Assembly: GCA_017643395.1 (NCBI GenBank)
Contig: JAEPNP010000001.1
Location: 641,806-705,805, forward strand
Reading direction: 5' to 3'
Source: Rhodothermales bacterium
GTDB lineage: Bacteria > Bacteroidota > Rhodothermia > Rhodothermales > UBA10348
Length of the DNA: 64,000 nucleotides
Shown here in pieces: positions 46,101-53,552 of this stretch; within the stretch, counting starts at the first letter, position 1, and each line of letters begins with the position of its first letter. The notes beneath the pieces were generated by a model that saw only the letters and a program-made list of their open reading frames with translations, ran no database searches and was not told the origin of the DNA. The translations under genes and the position numbers were made by a program.

Positions 46101-47084
46101 TCCGTTCACGAGAAGTCGCATCTGGTCCAGTCCGGGGTTGGGTCCCGCGACGCCGCTGAAGACCACGTTGCCCAACGCCATGGTGCCGCCCGCGGCGTTA
46201 TCAATGGCCGGCTTTGCGACCTCATCGTTGGTATTGGCCGTGAACGACAGCGTGCCGAGCACCGAAAGAGTGCCTCCCGATTCGGCGTTGACCAGGTGGT
46301 TGTCGAAGAGCTCGAGATCCGTAAACGTCAGGTCTCCGGTGGCGCCATCGGACCGGCGGGCGTCCCCCCGGCTGGAGACGGTGGAGAAGAGGGTGACGTC
46401 CACGGAAGTGCCGGGGGCGACCGTCAATCCGCTCAACGAGATGGGATTCGGGAAGTCGAGAGACCCGGAGGCCTGGTCGATGGTTATCGTTCCGGAGCCC
46501 AGGTCGGCCGGCAACTCCAGGCCCGCGGTAGTCGACTGGCCCGGATCGTCGTCGTTGTAGACGACGAAAGTATTGGCACCGAATGATGGTGCATTGCCGC
46601 GGATCGCCCCGTGCTCCCTGGTAATCGTGACCCCGTCCGGCAGCACGAGATCGCCTGGCGAAATCACTGTCAGATCGCCGCCCCGGAGAATGAGATTGCC
46701 TCCGGCACCCACGGCAAGGGCGTTCGCTCCGCCGGAAACCGTGATGTCCTGCATCACGACCAGGTCTCCGGAGATGGTCGCGATCACCTCGGAGCCAAGC
46801 GCCTCGATACGAAACGTGACCGCCTTGTCCACCGTCAGCAGCCCTCCAGAGGGGCCGTAGGTGCCCGCTTCCACAAAGATCACATCCCCGGTCGTCGCGG
46901 CGTCCAAGGCTCCTTCAAGTGTCTGCTTGGGGCCGACACCTCCGCCGAGCACCTCGAAGCGGCTCCCGTCAAACGCGTCGTCTCCATTGGTGGAGGAAAC
47001 GTAAATGTCCGCAGCCGCCGCCGGCAGCACGACGGCAATGGCGAAGGAGATACTCAGTACCAGGAATCGGAAACAAGAATGCAT
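40182..47084 (-). CDS. Giant T9SS surface protein with beta-helix, dockerin-like and cohesin-like modules
   Basis: A 2,300-residue protein with a clear signal peptide (FLVLSISFAIAVVLPAAAA). Residues about 25-1,800 are a very long beta-helix-like region of short strands (VTGDLTLSGAASL, VGGNLVVSGSGAI). Three Ig-like repeats follow (about 1,790-2,010, such as TTVTVDVTDADGAVARVEIP). A dockerin-like module lies at about 2,012-2,080 (GDGNVDDAVSALDARLALQH and a weaker second half, TGASLTAFDAARILQHHTG). A cohesin-like domain follows at about 2,090-2,205 (ISVPVTLSGDVRDVFAFQF). The chain ends with a sorting domain (NYPNPFNPATRISVDMP to SGTMTIVR). It starts 22 bases after the stop of the gene upstream and ends 1 base before the start of the GVYG protein. 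Confidence 0.85.
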   Translation of the reverse strand: MHSCFRFLVLSISFAIAVVLPAAAADIYVSSTNGDDAFDGSRFEVLGGGVGPKQTLEGALDAATTGDVIFVEAGTYGPSGGLLTVDKAVTFRIEALGSEVIATISGDLVVMQDITVSGGANALAVGAGGNLILRGGDLTVISPGDLVLPDGVTITREHGAIRGNAPSFGANTFVVYNDDDPGQSTTAGLELPADLGSGTITIDQASGSLDFPNPISLSGLTVAPGTSVDVTLFSTVSSRGDARRSDGATGDLTFTDLELFDNHLVNAESGGTLSVLGTLSFTANTNDEVAKPAIDNAAGGTMALGNVVFSGVAGPNPGLDQMRLLVNGVGGSVTVREEIRSVAVPTTNEATTQVNDVDVAIFQNRGEVIVRGSAQVEHVYNTHADARVEFHAAAVIHAAVAPGLSPNSINNVLGRVEFYDDATIEGALINASGQRIVFNGNAGIDGDVNNAGTIEVGPSLTVELTSNGDFTEIGLVSGADGSVVVSGDGAVGMANVEGNLTISGNGNLAASLTVGGNLVVSGSGAITSALAVAGNLELTGSNSFGPGAAGTDVGGNLVVDGLTEISLGASPDPGVAAGGVQIRSGGDLRVAESNTLVVRGSFDDSQGGAFSAAGPGATLSFELTDDATWTPGTNRQVDRLMVAGPTHTLTMLQSVDVLSVLMVSADATVDVTDKLIRLSSVDGRAQVDGTVLASRVTGALTFKANDQELSGMGQVTNLTVNNGDDTPSPLALASDMTVTNKLQLFDGGLDLAGNVLTLGAPPARIERNMAGTATEIVDSVGGGSLAGTYDLLYSGDISGPVDVAREFSASGINSLTVATSGGVVRVVDPGSWGAATLISIAENIEVLPDATLDLSAGLGFLIGGAVAISDGGTLTGSDVLNLAGSDSVHLLHGAVQLTSPVIVSGTNARIEGPASDGTVAGLGVGELPGLTVRATGVNLVQVHAIRGDLTLDAGSELALGLAAVEGSDTNNGVVTGNLVMGGQTLTLTTDLTVQGSVLHTAGLVNMADSRLVMETDGSSFTAVPGVTGIAYQAAGGHLDLSGAVLLDVSGRSIPRVRVRAPITLASDWRIERWLDADANIAGPFRTVIAGDAWFASSLTMAGILETVGTTLTLEGDMQVTSLEINSATTTLLASDNGDRRTLFVARDFVLRRGTLNLGVHDLNLNANLPGAAPALTYHDGAVTGSGRVIFDDNTDGSFIPVATGGGDLTIPNVTLRVAGGEAADLNDGISIAAGDGITVTGTLTLQGGAIEFDDTLSPALTLGDGATIHRILGALLDTPTFGALVNNVYDRAVLTGTELALSGGLLDVNANLVLAAGARPTFQTVDLNARLDASVQDATSVASLNVASGGSVLVGIQDPLTEAYSSDGPITLVYDGPVASPGTTLREWPASVEVARLILRSSVDLGGDHTAQHVTVEGVDLDLAGDHALRVTGDLTLSGAASLSNTQGAPGSTGVLEFAGDKPQLVTLAGAFSPGTTASPTGFLLSVDNTAGVTVTGGHLEMDAPTERVRFVQGALDVTDAGLTLFHTDSDNQGFVMVRGGAIGPISKEVVNANIPGFPPVSSRMEYPFCGLGCDAPRSLALTLNDPSQVGGTGRTGILLTATHVESSPGGESGLPIATTDPAGNALTVTRYPDFHWTVAANVLLPLIDYDVEMRAGGYADFAAEQIDRVVGIRREAPATSAWELLGAPDTYGNYQLSPTDPVVVARSSIGDFDMSPGALFTLGLESTITVTHPGAVNMQVGESARFTLDGGVFSGGNPGDVFTYTVGVSNAAIATASESGGELTISGVSKGFADVNVTATDALGNTRTIVVRVNVGFVVSAVQPVVQHIGGSAQLDLSTVVQGGATPYTYVVTVGNVAVATAEMNGDVLTVTAVGEGTTTVTVDVTDADGAVARVEIPVIVTAAVFVSDALADVNLRVGQPAITTDLTSVFSGSTSALTFSVSSSDDAMVLAAVDQQELSILTLQGSREGVPVLVRVTARDGLGNEAIDEFEVVPLPRWGDGNVDDAVSALDARLALQHNVGQIRQQPDPLTSVQLETLNVTGASLTAFDAARILQHHTGFISCFNVEPGCTAELEATGSGVLSFAEAVAEGGDQISVPVTLSGDVRDVFAFQFVAELDPAQVTFLSANTDLPFGWVSEQSLTPSGVFSMAIAGPTAISDPGAYVTLKFQLTGTSGTAVFRGEGFINEQIATELGSVSTSAEATDLPAAFALHGNYPNPFNPATRISVDMPEAGSVVVTVVDVLGRVVLTHREAMVEAGYARAIGLDGSALASGTYMYRVQVQRGSTLQAASGTMTIVR

Positions 47085-47106
47085 TGTCCAGCTCCAGAAG
47101 GAGACG

Positions 47107-49734
47107 CTACTTGATCAACAGAATTGGTTTGGTCAGACGGCGCTCGGCGGCGTCGAAGACCAGCAGGTAAGCCCCCGCGCCGAGCGAGGAGAGATCCAGG
47201 TTGAGGTAGTGGGTACCGGCCGCCAGATAGCCGTCATGGATCCGGGCTACCGACCGCCCGAGGAGATCCAGAACACGCACCGACGCCGCGCCGGCGGTCG
47301 GCAGTTCCAGCGCCACCCTGCCGATCCCCGAGACCGGCTGCGGCGCGACGCTCACTCCCAGGTCAGCAGGAAGCTCTGAGTCGGACTCGGCGCCCGTGAT
47401 TGCTCCGCGAAACAGGGTGATTTCAATCGGCGAGGATGTCGTCTCGGCCTCGCCGTCCGACACTTCGAGCCACTGGAAGCCCTGGACTACGCTTCCCCGG
47501 TCGATTCCGCCGGCAGTAAGCGCGGCGCCCAGTTCTCCCACCGTGGTTTCGAACGATGTGCTGGTGAGCCAGGGGGACGCGAACAGCACCTTAAGCACGT
47601 CGTCAGCCACCACCCAGCGGTACTCGACCGGGTCGCCTTCCGGATCCAAAGCCCGGGCCCAGCGAATTTCGATTGCTCCGCTCGGATCTCCACTCAGGAT
47701 CAGCGTCGCGCCCGGGCCTGGGGCCACCACCTGTCCGGGATGCGGGGGGTCGTTCACCGGCAAGACCTGGACCGAGACGGTTCCAACAACGCTCGCATTG
47801 CCATCCGTGGCCACGTAGGTGAAGGAGTCCTGCCCATGGAAGTCCTTTGCCGGCGTGTACTGAAATCCGCCGTCCGCATCGATAATCAGCGAGCCATGTG
47901 ACGGACGCGATTCCAGCGACGTTGATAGCGGTTGTCCGTCAGGGTCTGTGTCGTTGGCCAGCACCCCCGATGCTGCGGAGACCTCCAGCACCTGATCTTC
48001 GCGCGTTGCGTACGAGTCGGCCTGCGTTACCGGGGCCTGGTTGACGCCGCCGATGGTTATGAGAATCTCGGCCGGAGTGCTGTACAGTTGACCGTCGAAC
48101 ACGCGGTAGGCGACAACATCCTCGCCCGAGCTACCCGCGGTTGCCGTGTAGGTAGCCAGGTTTCCGGCCAACTGAAGTGAGCCCTTCTGTGGTCCGGGGG
48201 CCTGAACGAAGTAGCTCAGGGCGTCTCCATCTACGTCCGAGGCCGTCAGTGTAAGCGTGACAGACTCTCCTGCGGCGACCGAGGCCTGAGCAGCGCTGGC
48301 CACAGGCGCATCATTGACCGGGGCAATGATTAGTCTCACCGAGACGGCCGGGGACTCCGTATTTGCGTCAGTGGCCCTATATGTGAACCCGTCCTCGCCG
48401 TGAAAGTCGGGCTGGGGCTGGTACTCGAACGAACCATCCGGATTCAGAACGAGGGCGCCGAATAGTGGTCTGTCCAGCAGCTGGGCCGTCAGGGCGTCCC
48501 CATCCACGTCGGTGTCGTTGGCCAGGACACCCTCGCCGGCGCTTACGAGGAGAGCGGTGTCTTCATCCAGCGTGTAGGCGTCGACAGAGGCAGCGGGCCC
48601 ATCGTTCAAGCCACCGACTGTGATTGCGATGCGGGCTTCGGGGGCGTCTTCGACTCCGTCACTCGCTACGTAGCGGACTTCATCCTGGCCCTCGAAGTCC
48701 GCGTTCGGCGTGTACGAAAAGACCGCCCCGGCGAATGAGGCTTGCCCGGAGGAGGGCTGTCCCGTCACCCGGTAGGAAACGGACTCCCCCTCGACATCCT
48801 GGGAGGGGAAGGTCAGGGTCGCCGTCTGGTCCTCCTGCACGGCCAGGGAGGTGTCGGGGGCGAGGGGCAGGTCATTTACCGCAACCACATCGATCGAGAC
48901 GTCGGTGGTGTCGGTAGTGCGGGTATCATCTTTGCCTACGTAGCGAAAGAGGTCGCTCCCGGAAAATTCCGGGTCCGGATCGTAGGTGAAGGTGCCGTCC
49001 GCCGACAATGCGAGTGTGCCGTGCTCCGGAGGCGATGCCAGAATGGCTTCGGTCGCGTCCTGGTCGTTGGCAAGGACCGAGCTGCCCACCAGCTGCACAT
49101 CCTCGGGCGTGGAGTAGGAGTCGGGAGTCGCGGTGGGCGCCGGAATCAGCGCTATCACCGTAATGGAGGAAGGCGCCCCGAACGCCGTGAGCACGTTGCC
49201 CGTGGCCAGAGAAAAATTGTCTGCCTCGTCGGTCAGGAGAATCGTGAGTACCCAGACGCCGAGAGCGGATTCCTCTGGAAGGACGAGCACGCACTCATAG
49301 GTCCCATCGAACTCGTCTCCATCCGTCAGTTCACCGACGCACGTTTCCTGTGTGGCGAATACCGGATTCACTGCCAGGCCCGTGACCAACTTCACGCCGG
49401 TGCCCGAGTCCGACACGCCCGCGGTGATCGTAACCTCGACAGGACCGGCCAGCACATCGGCCGTCGACGGATCGACCGAATAGGAGGTCAGGACCGGAGG
49501 CAGAATGTCCGTGTTTTGCCCGGAAGCCGTGCCCAGCACCAGCATGCCCACGAGCAGGAATATTGCCCGAGCGCTCCCCGGCCTGGGAAGTCGGATCGAA
49601 AAACTCAAAACTGTTAAGAAAAGGACCCGCCGGAGGCAGGGGAAGCAACGATTCAGTCGGGGCCCAGAGCAATAATTCGGAGTGGACCTCGCTATCCAGA
49701 GGGCCGCTTCGAAGGGCCGGATAGTAACGGACAC
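47107..49734 (-). CDS. T9SS-secreted cadherin-like repeat protein
   Basis: An 875-residue protein. Its signal segment (RAIFLLVGMLVLGTASGQ) lies at residues 56-73 if the ATG at 49,734 is used; TTG at 49,606-49,608 would place it normally and may be the real start. Residues about 190-700 hold five cadherin/VCBS-type repeats with VLANDTDVDGDAL, GSFEYQPQPDFHGEDGFTY and PVNDAPVAS linkers. The C-terminal sorting domain (about 795-875) contains RVALELPTAGAASVRVLDLL and ends RRLTKPILLIK. Such repeats bind Ca2+ and extend adhesins from the surface. It heads the cluster of four minus-strand surface-protein genes. Confidence 0.82.
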   Translation of the reverse strand: MSVTIRPFEAALWIARSTPNYCSGPRLNRCFPCLRRVLFLTVLSFSIRLPRPGSARAIFLLVGMLVLGTASGQNTDILPPVLTSYSVDPSTADVLAGPVEVTITAGVSDSGTGVKLVTGLAVNPVFATQETCVGELTDGDEFDGTYECVLVLPEESALGVWVLTILLTDEADNFSLATGNVLTAFGAPSSITVIALIPAPTATPDSYSTPEDVQLVGSSVLANDQDATEAILASPPEHGTLALSADGTFTYDPDPEFSGSDLFRYVGKDDTRTTDTTDVSIDVVAVNDLPLAPDTSLAVQEDQTATLTFPSQDVEGESVSYRVTGQPSSGQASFAGAVFSYTPNADFEGQDEVRYVASDGVEDAPEARIAITVGGLNDGPAASVDAYTLDEDTALLVSAGEGVLANDTDVDGDALTAQLLDRPLFGALVLNPDGSFEYQPQPDFHGEDGFTYRATDANTESPAVSVRLIIAPVNDAPVASAAQASVAAGESVTLTLTASDVDGDALSYFVQAPGPQKGSLQLAGNLATYTATAGSSGEDVVAYRVFDGQLYSTPAEILITIGGVNQAPVTQADSYATREDQVLEVSAASGVLANDTDPDGQPLSTSLESRPSHGSLIIDADGGFQYTPAKDFHGQDSFTYVATDGNASVVGTVSVQVLPVNDPPHPGQVVAPGPGATLILSGDPSGAIEIRWARALDPEGDPVEYRWVVADDVLKVLFASPWLTSTSFETTVGELGAALTAGGIDRGSVVQGFQWLEVSDGEAETTSSPIEITLFRGAITGAESDSELPADLGVSVAPQPVSGIGRVALELPTAGAASVRVLDLLGRSVARIHDGYLAAGTHYLNLDLSSLGAGAYLLVFDAAERRLTKPILLIK

Positions 49735-49857
49735 AGGCGAACCGGACCAGTGACAAGTCAGTGCACCGCAGTTGTTCGCGCGTTCTTGTCCTGCGAGCCG
49801 ACATCCGCCGATGCTTCGCTTGGATCATCCCGGCCCGCGCCGTTGTTTTCGGCGCGA

Positions 49858-49930
49858 GGGCCCGTAGCTCAGCGGTTAGAGCAGTCGACTCATAATCGAT
49901 TGGTCGTAGGTTCGAACCCTACCGGGCCCA
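49858..49930 (+). tRNA. tRNA-Ile2 (anticodon CAU), used as integration site
   Basis: A 73-base cloverleaf. The acceptor arm GGGCCCG pairs with CGGGCCC (49,923-49,929), followed by discriminator A. The anticodon loop CTCATAA carries CAU in a stem with GTCGA/TCGAT, and the T arm is GTAGG-TTCGAAC-CCTAC. CCA is not encoded. The anticodon arm and variable region (ACTCATAATCG, TTGGTCG) resemble the tRNA-Ile2 whose C34 is changed to lysidine by TilS, and C4-G69/C5-G68 are present; elongator tRNA-Met is the alternative. The 3' end is the core of the att site of the adjacent element. Confidence 0.9.
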
Positions 49931-49931
49931 C
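49918..49931. other. attL, left attachment site
   Basis: The 14-mer CCTACCGGGCCCAC at the 3' end of the tRNA-Ile2 gene, repeated exactly at 60,739-60,752. The tRNA remains intact on this side. Confidence 0.75.
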
Positions 49932-50322
49932 ATCAATACCATGTAAGCAAATAAGCGGCAGGGACTTACGTTTTCACGGGACAACAAACCCCTCCCCTAC
50001 ACCACGGTTTGTCGTCCCCTCCCGATATGCAGACAGGTCGCGATTCCCTCGCACATGCAGATTAAGGCTGTGGGGTAGGCCAATTAGAGCCGAAAAGCTA
50101 GTCGTCGGAACCACGCTTTCGGGGCTTCCACGCATGAAACCACATGGCCCGACCGGCTTTGGCAAAAACCGAAATGTGAACAAAGGCACCCGCCCCCACG
50201 CCGAAAACAAGCGGGTCCCATGGACACCTCCCCAGGAGGTGGGCTAGAAACGAGCGGGTCCCATGTCGACCTCCCGAAGGGGCACAAGGAAAAGCAAGGT
50301 GCGAACCAGGTTGACAGCGGGA
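49931..50322. repeat. Left end of the element: inverted and direct repeats, no gene
   Basis: No coding region is supported. An inverted repeat has arms GGGACAACAAACC (49,978-49,990) and GGTTTGTCGTCCC (50,006-50,018), 12 of 13 bases matching around a 15-base loop. A short hairpin, CACCTCC/GGAGGTG, lies at 50,225-50,241. The 12-mer GCGGGTCCCATG is repeated at 50,211-50,222 and 50,254-50,265. These may be integrase arm sites, a replication or transfer origin, or a terminator for the tRNA; the role is not known. Confidence 0.5.
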
Positions 50323-50946
50323 TCAAGAGAGGCTGGAATCGACCCAACGTCCGAACGCTTGAGCAACCCAGATAGTGGCCTCGACAATTAACTTGAGATT
50401 GCCTTGCATCATTTGATCCTCGACCATGGTCAGACTATTTGGACCCACCCGAAGCGTGGTCGTAACGTCGGGAATCGCGTTGTTGTGGATGATAACGTTG
50501 CGAAGTTCTCGGGCATCATCCCACCCATAAAGATCCGCCTGAGTGATCTGTCCGGCGACTTGGGATGCCTCCATGATCTCGGCCAAATAGACACGCTTGC
50601 GAACCTTCATGTTGGGCTTTAGCCCGGCCCTCAGGGCCTGCTTTGCCCCGAACTCGCAAGCCGACATCACCGACACAAAGGTGCTGTTGTTCAGCTTCAT
50701 GATCCGTTCGCCATTCTGGGCCTTCAGAGCCGCTACTTGGTTCGCTGTGAGCCCACCGGCGCTGCGATTCCACATCGTTGTGTAGTGGTCAAGAACCTCC
50801 AGACCCATTACAGCGGTGTTGAAGGTTTGGCCCAACACTCCAATCGGTTGCTCGCTGGCTGGCAAGCCGTGCTTGCTGGCGAGTCTATCTCCCTCGTCGC
50901 GGGCGACAACGGCGAGCCGTTTGTAGAGGTCTACGACTTCTTGCAT
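50323..50946 (-). CDS. HEPN-like protein (candidate RNase or defence protein)
   Basis: A 207-residue, mostly helical, soluble protein. Near residue 150 it has RELRNVIIHNN, which contains the R-x4-H pattern (R-N-V-I-I-H) typical of HEPN RNases. Residues 85-110 (KLNNSTFVSVMSACEFGAK) and the last helix (LKLIVEATIWVAQAFGRWV) fit a helical bundle. HEPN proteins act as toxins or effectors in toxin-antitoxin, abortive-infection and other defence systems. No nucleotidyltransferase (MNT) partner gene is adjacent. Lone HEPN proteins exist, so the defence role is inference. Confidence 0.6.
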   Translation of the reverse strand: MQEVVDLYKRLAVVARDEGDRLASKHGLPASEQPIGVLGQTFNTAVMGLEVLDHYTTMWNRSAGGLTANQVAALKAQNGERIMKLNNSTFVSVMSACEFGAKQALRAGLKPNMKVRKRVYLAEIMEASQVAGQITQADLYGWDDARELRNVIIHNNAIPDVTTTLRVGPNSLTMVEDQMMQGNLKLIVEATIWVAQAFGRWVDSSLS

Positions 50947-51444
50947 ATCAGGCGGGCGACTTATTCAAACAGACTGGGTAGCCCGATCTCCTCCACCTGC
51001 GGGAACGAGAGCGAGGCACAACCTGCCCTGTGATGGATTGTCCCGAAGTCGACCAGAACGACTGGTAGGTCAATCACGGTGGTACAGGATAGCAAAAGCC
51101 GACCCCACTCGGGGCCGGATCCGGCGGTCGGGCAGCTTCTTTGTTGTGGCTGAATCTCCAGAGAGTGAGAAAGGGATCGGCGGGTGGAGGAATAACCGAT
51201 GCTCCCAGCGGTCTCGATGCTCTGGTGGCGTGCGTCGCTAGGGCGATAAACTCTTTGATGGGCGTGGGATCCCTCATGCCCGGCGAGGCTCCGGTTGCGG
51301 CTACGCTGGCCCCCTTCACAGGAGGACAGATTAAGACGGCACCCGCGAAGACGTCAGCGGTCGCATTAACAACCCCCTGCGAGACCACCGGCCTGCCCAG
51401 CTGTATACCTTACACCACATCGGAATGACCAATTCATAGAGAGG
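50947..51444. other. Intergenic stretch, no gene supported
   Basis: About 500 bases between the divergent HEPN-like and HTH-protein genes. Short open frames exist on both strands (for example 51,074-51,388 on the minus strand) but none has a convincing start, homology by eye, or coding context. It probably contains both promoters. No repeat stands out. Confidence 0.4.
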
Positions 51445-52341
51445 ATGGGCGAGGACACCCTTTACACGCAGGCGCTTGAGGACTTCGGCGAGGCGGGAAG
51501 AGACCTGGTCGAAGCCTGGTTGGAGGAAGCGTCTACCATGCTTTCTGAGGGACGCTACGTCCTGTTGGCTCATCTTGAGTCCGACGTGAAGCAGGAGCTG
51601 GCAACGATCCGCAAGAGCAGCCGAAGACTGGAGATGCGGACAGCTGCGCTTCAGCTATTAGCGGAGAACATCGAAGGGGTCGCCACCCAGCAGGGTGACC
51701 TGGTTGAGTCGGGAGCCACCCATGAAAGCCTGTCATTCGAGACACGAGGCTCTTTTCTCCGGATCGGCTCATCGATGATCTCATCGCTGCGCACGAACGA
51801 CCGAGACGGAGAGCTTCTGTCAGAGGAGGAACGCCAGATGAAGCTGACCTTCGATGTGAAGATCGGTTCGAGCTGGTCAAGCCTTGTAGATCTCCTTTAT
51901 GAAAAATCTTTCGCCGAGGAAGAGGCGATGTTCGAGCTTGACGAAGTCGCCGAGCTTGTTGAGCTGCGCCATTCGGTGTTGGCTGAAGTCATCCGCCAAT
52001 ACCGTCGGGACGGTTCAGTACGCTCCGTCGAGGCAGACCCATTTGTCCAACGCCTCAAATCAGAACTTGAGGAGCATCGCGCCGAGAAGGCGCAGATACT
52101 ACGCCTTCACGCCATCGCTCAAGAGAAAATTAAAAAGCTCCGAGAAGACAAGAAGACCCTGGTAGCGCAAGCCGAGAGACCAGGGCCAGAAGCCCTCCGT
52201 AACCTGATGGATCAGTGCAGATTCAGAGGCACGGAGAAGGTGAACTACACCGAATTGGCTCGAAGACTAGGGCGATCAGACAAGACCGCCCGCCGCTGGG
52301 TCAGAGAGGCCGGGCTGGAGAGGTACGCGAATCCAGACTGA
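51445..52341 (+). CDS. Helical protein with C-terminal HTH (hypothetical)
   Basis: A 298-residue acidic protein with no signal. Residues about 1-75 are helical and Leu/Glu-rich (EDFGEAGRDLVEAWLEEAS). The middle (100-190) has mixed character. Residues 205-250 form a coiled-coil stretch (LKSELEEHRAEKAQILRLHA). The C-terminal 40 residues contain a likely helix-turn-helix, NYTELARRLGRSDKTARRWV. It may be a DNA-binding regulator of the element. I do not recognise the family. It is convergent with the GIY-YIG gene (10 bases). Confidence 0.6.
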   Translation: MGEDTLYTQALEDFGEAGRDLVEAWLEEASTMLSEGRYVLLAHLESDVKQELATIRKSSRRLEMRTAALQLLAENIEGVATQQGDLVESGATHESLSFETRGSFLRIGSSMISSLRTNDRDGELLSEEERQMKLTFDVKIGSSWSSLVDLLYEKSFAEEEAMFELDEVAELVELRHSVLAEVIRQYRRDGSVRSVEADPFVQRLKSELEEHRAEKAQILRLHAIAQEKIKKLREDKKTLVAQAERPGPEALRNLMDQCRFRGTEKVNYTELARRLGRSDKTARRWVREAGLERYANPD

Positions 52342-52351
52342 TGGCGCTGCC

Positions 52352-53398
52352 TTAGTCGATGTGCCCGCTTTCTCGAAGTAGGTCGAAGACCGATGCCCCT
52401 GCTTTCAGCTTTCTGGCAACCTCGGTGTATTCAAGCCCGAACTCACGGGCGAAAGCCTTCTTGCTGGCAAACACCTCCTTGGTGTGTTCCACTACGACGG
52501 GCTGCGACCAAGGCTTGAGTTCACCGAGCAGCTGGTAGCCCTCCTCCTCAACTAGCGCTAACACGTCTCCGTGCTTAGCCATCCAAGGTCGAGGAGCAAG
52601 CCCGAACGCTTCTTCAGCGGTCTCGCCCGCTTCAAGACGTTGGATTACCGCCGAGTACGCAGGAAGTGTTCGATCCGCTGAAAGCTTTCGATAGGCCTCG
52701 GCAGCGTTGTCGAAGGTTCTCTGCTCTCCGCCGACCTCGACTTCGACGCTGATTCCTTTCGGCCTCTTAGGTGTGCTTACGGCCTCCCGGATTGTCATCC
52801 CGCTTCTAACCCTCGCTGCGATCTGGCGACCGGAAAGCCCGTGGCGATTCAGCTTCTTGTCGGCGGCCAACTCGGTATAAGACCGGTAACGCTTTCTAAA
52901 GACCTCGAACTCTCCCTCGGTGTCCTCCCTTGCTCGAAGGGCTTGCTCGCTGGCTTTCTCCAGGCTCAGACCCTTGCCCAGCCAGTGTTGTAGAGTGGAG
53001 TAGGAAACCTCAAGCTGACGACAGAGGTCGGCCTTAGAGGAATACGAGAACGCCTCATCTCGAATGGTAATCGTACCAGCTTCTGCCAGATCCCGGCGAG
53101 TGCTAGGTGCAGCGACCCTGTTAAGGCCGTTCTCTACTGAGTCGTACTCCTTTATGAAGCGGGTCTCCAAAGCATTCAGCTCCGCCTGCGTGTCGGCTTC
53201 CGCGACCTCCTCTACTACGAACCCATCGGGCCCGAAGGCCCGGATTACTTCGTACAGCGCCCCATTGCCCTTGCTGCGCCGCGAGAAATCGCCCGCTGCC
53301 CTCACGTGCTCCTTCCAACGATCCTGCGCTCTCTTTACAGTCTGGCCGATGTAGACCCCGTTGATCATGGGGTGGGAAATCTTGTAAATGCAGCCCAT
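52352..53398 (-). CDS. GIY-YIG endonuclease with C-terminal repeats
   Basis: A 348-residue protein. Residues 1-95 are a GIY-YIG nuclease domain: CIYKISHP and VYIGQT (the paired motifs), the Arg in DRWKEHV, the metal-binding Glu in LNALETRFIKEYDS, and NGLNRV. Residues about 110-348 contain four related HTH-like repeats of about 50-60 residues, each with a serine or aromatic start and an AxxLxxG-type end (SYSSKADLCRQLEVSYSTLQ, TFDNAAEAYRKLSADRT, VFASKKAFAREFGLEYTEVA). This is the layout of homing endonucleases with DNA-binding repeats. The start ATG at 53,396-53,398 is preferred to one 13 codons upstream. No intron or host gene is seen. Confidence 0.85.
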   Translation of the reverse strand: MGCIYKISHPMINGVYIGQTVKRAQDRWKEHVRAAGDFSRRSKGNGALYEVIRAFGPDGFVVEEVAEADTQAELNALETRFIKEYDSVENGLNRVAAPSTRRDLAEAGTITIRDEAFSYSSKADLCRQLEVSYSTLQHWLGKGLSLEKASEQALRAREDTEGEFEVFRKRYRSYTELAADKKLNRHGLSGRQIAARVRSGMTIREAVSTPKRPKGISVEVEVGGEQRTFDNAAEAYRKLSADRTLPAYSAVIQRLEAGETAEEAFGLAPRPWMAKHGDVLALVEEEGYQLLGELKPWSQPVVVEHTKEVFASKKAFAREFGLEYTEVARKLKAGASVFDLLRESGHID

Positions 53399-53500
53399 TG
53401 TGTTGCGGGATTGGCGGTCGAATGAAGGCAAACGCAAGCCTAAACGTCAACCCCTAACTCAATTTGCGAGTGCTGCTGACGAATCATTAGTTCGACATAG

Positions 53501-53516
53501 TCCGGGATATCCCGGA
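53501..53516. promoter_or_regulatory. Perfect 16-bp palindrome before the excisionase-like gene
   Basis: TCCGGGATATCCCGGA reads the same on both strands and lies 36 bases upstream of the HTH gene start. A related TCCGGATTATCCCGG stretch occurs inside the replication gene near 54,012. It could be an operator or a replication-protein binding site. Confidence 0.45.
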
Positions 53517-53552
53517 ATCCGGAATGGCACCGGTGTGCCACAGGCGGCGGCC

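Noticed and set aside
49858-49930. Elongator tRNA-Met
   Set aside because: The CAU anticodon also fits Met, but the anticodon arm, variable region and C4-G69/C5-G68 pairs fit tRNA-Ile2 better. It is not fully excluded.
49750-50247. 165-residue + strand open frame across the tRNA
   Set aside because: It runs through the tRNA gene and att site, so it is not a gene.
51074-51388. 104-residue minus-strand open frame on the element
   Set aside because: It has no similarity by eye, no context and no good start; it lies in the gap between divergent genes and may be chance.
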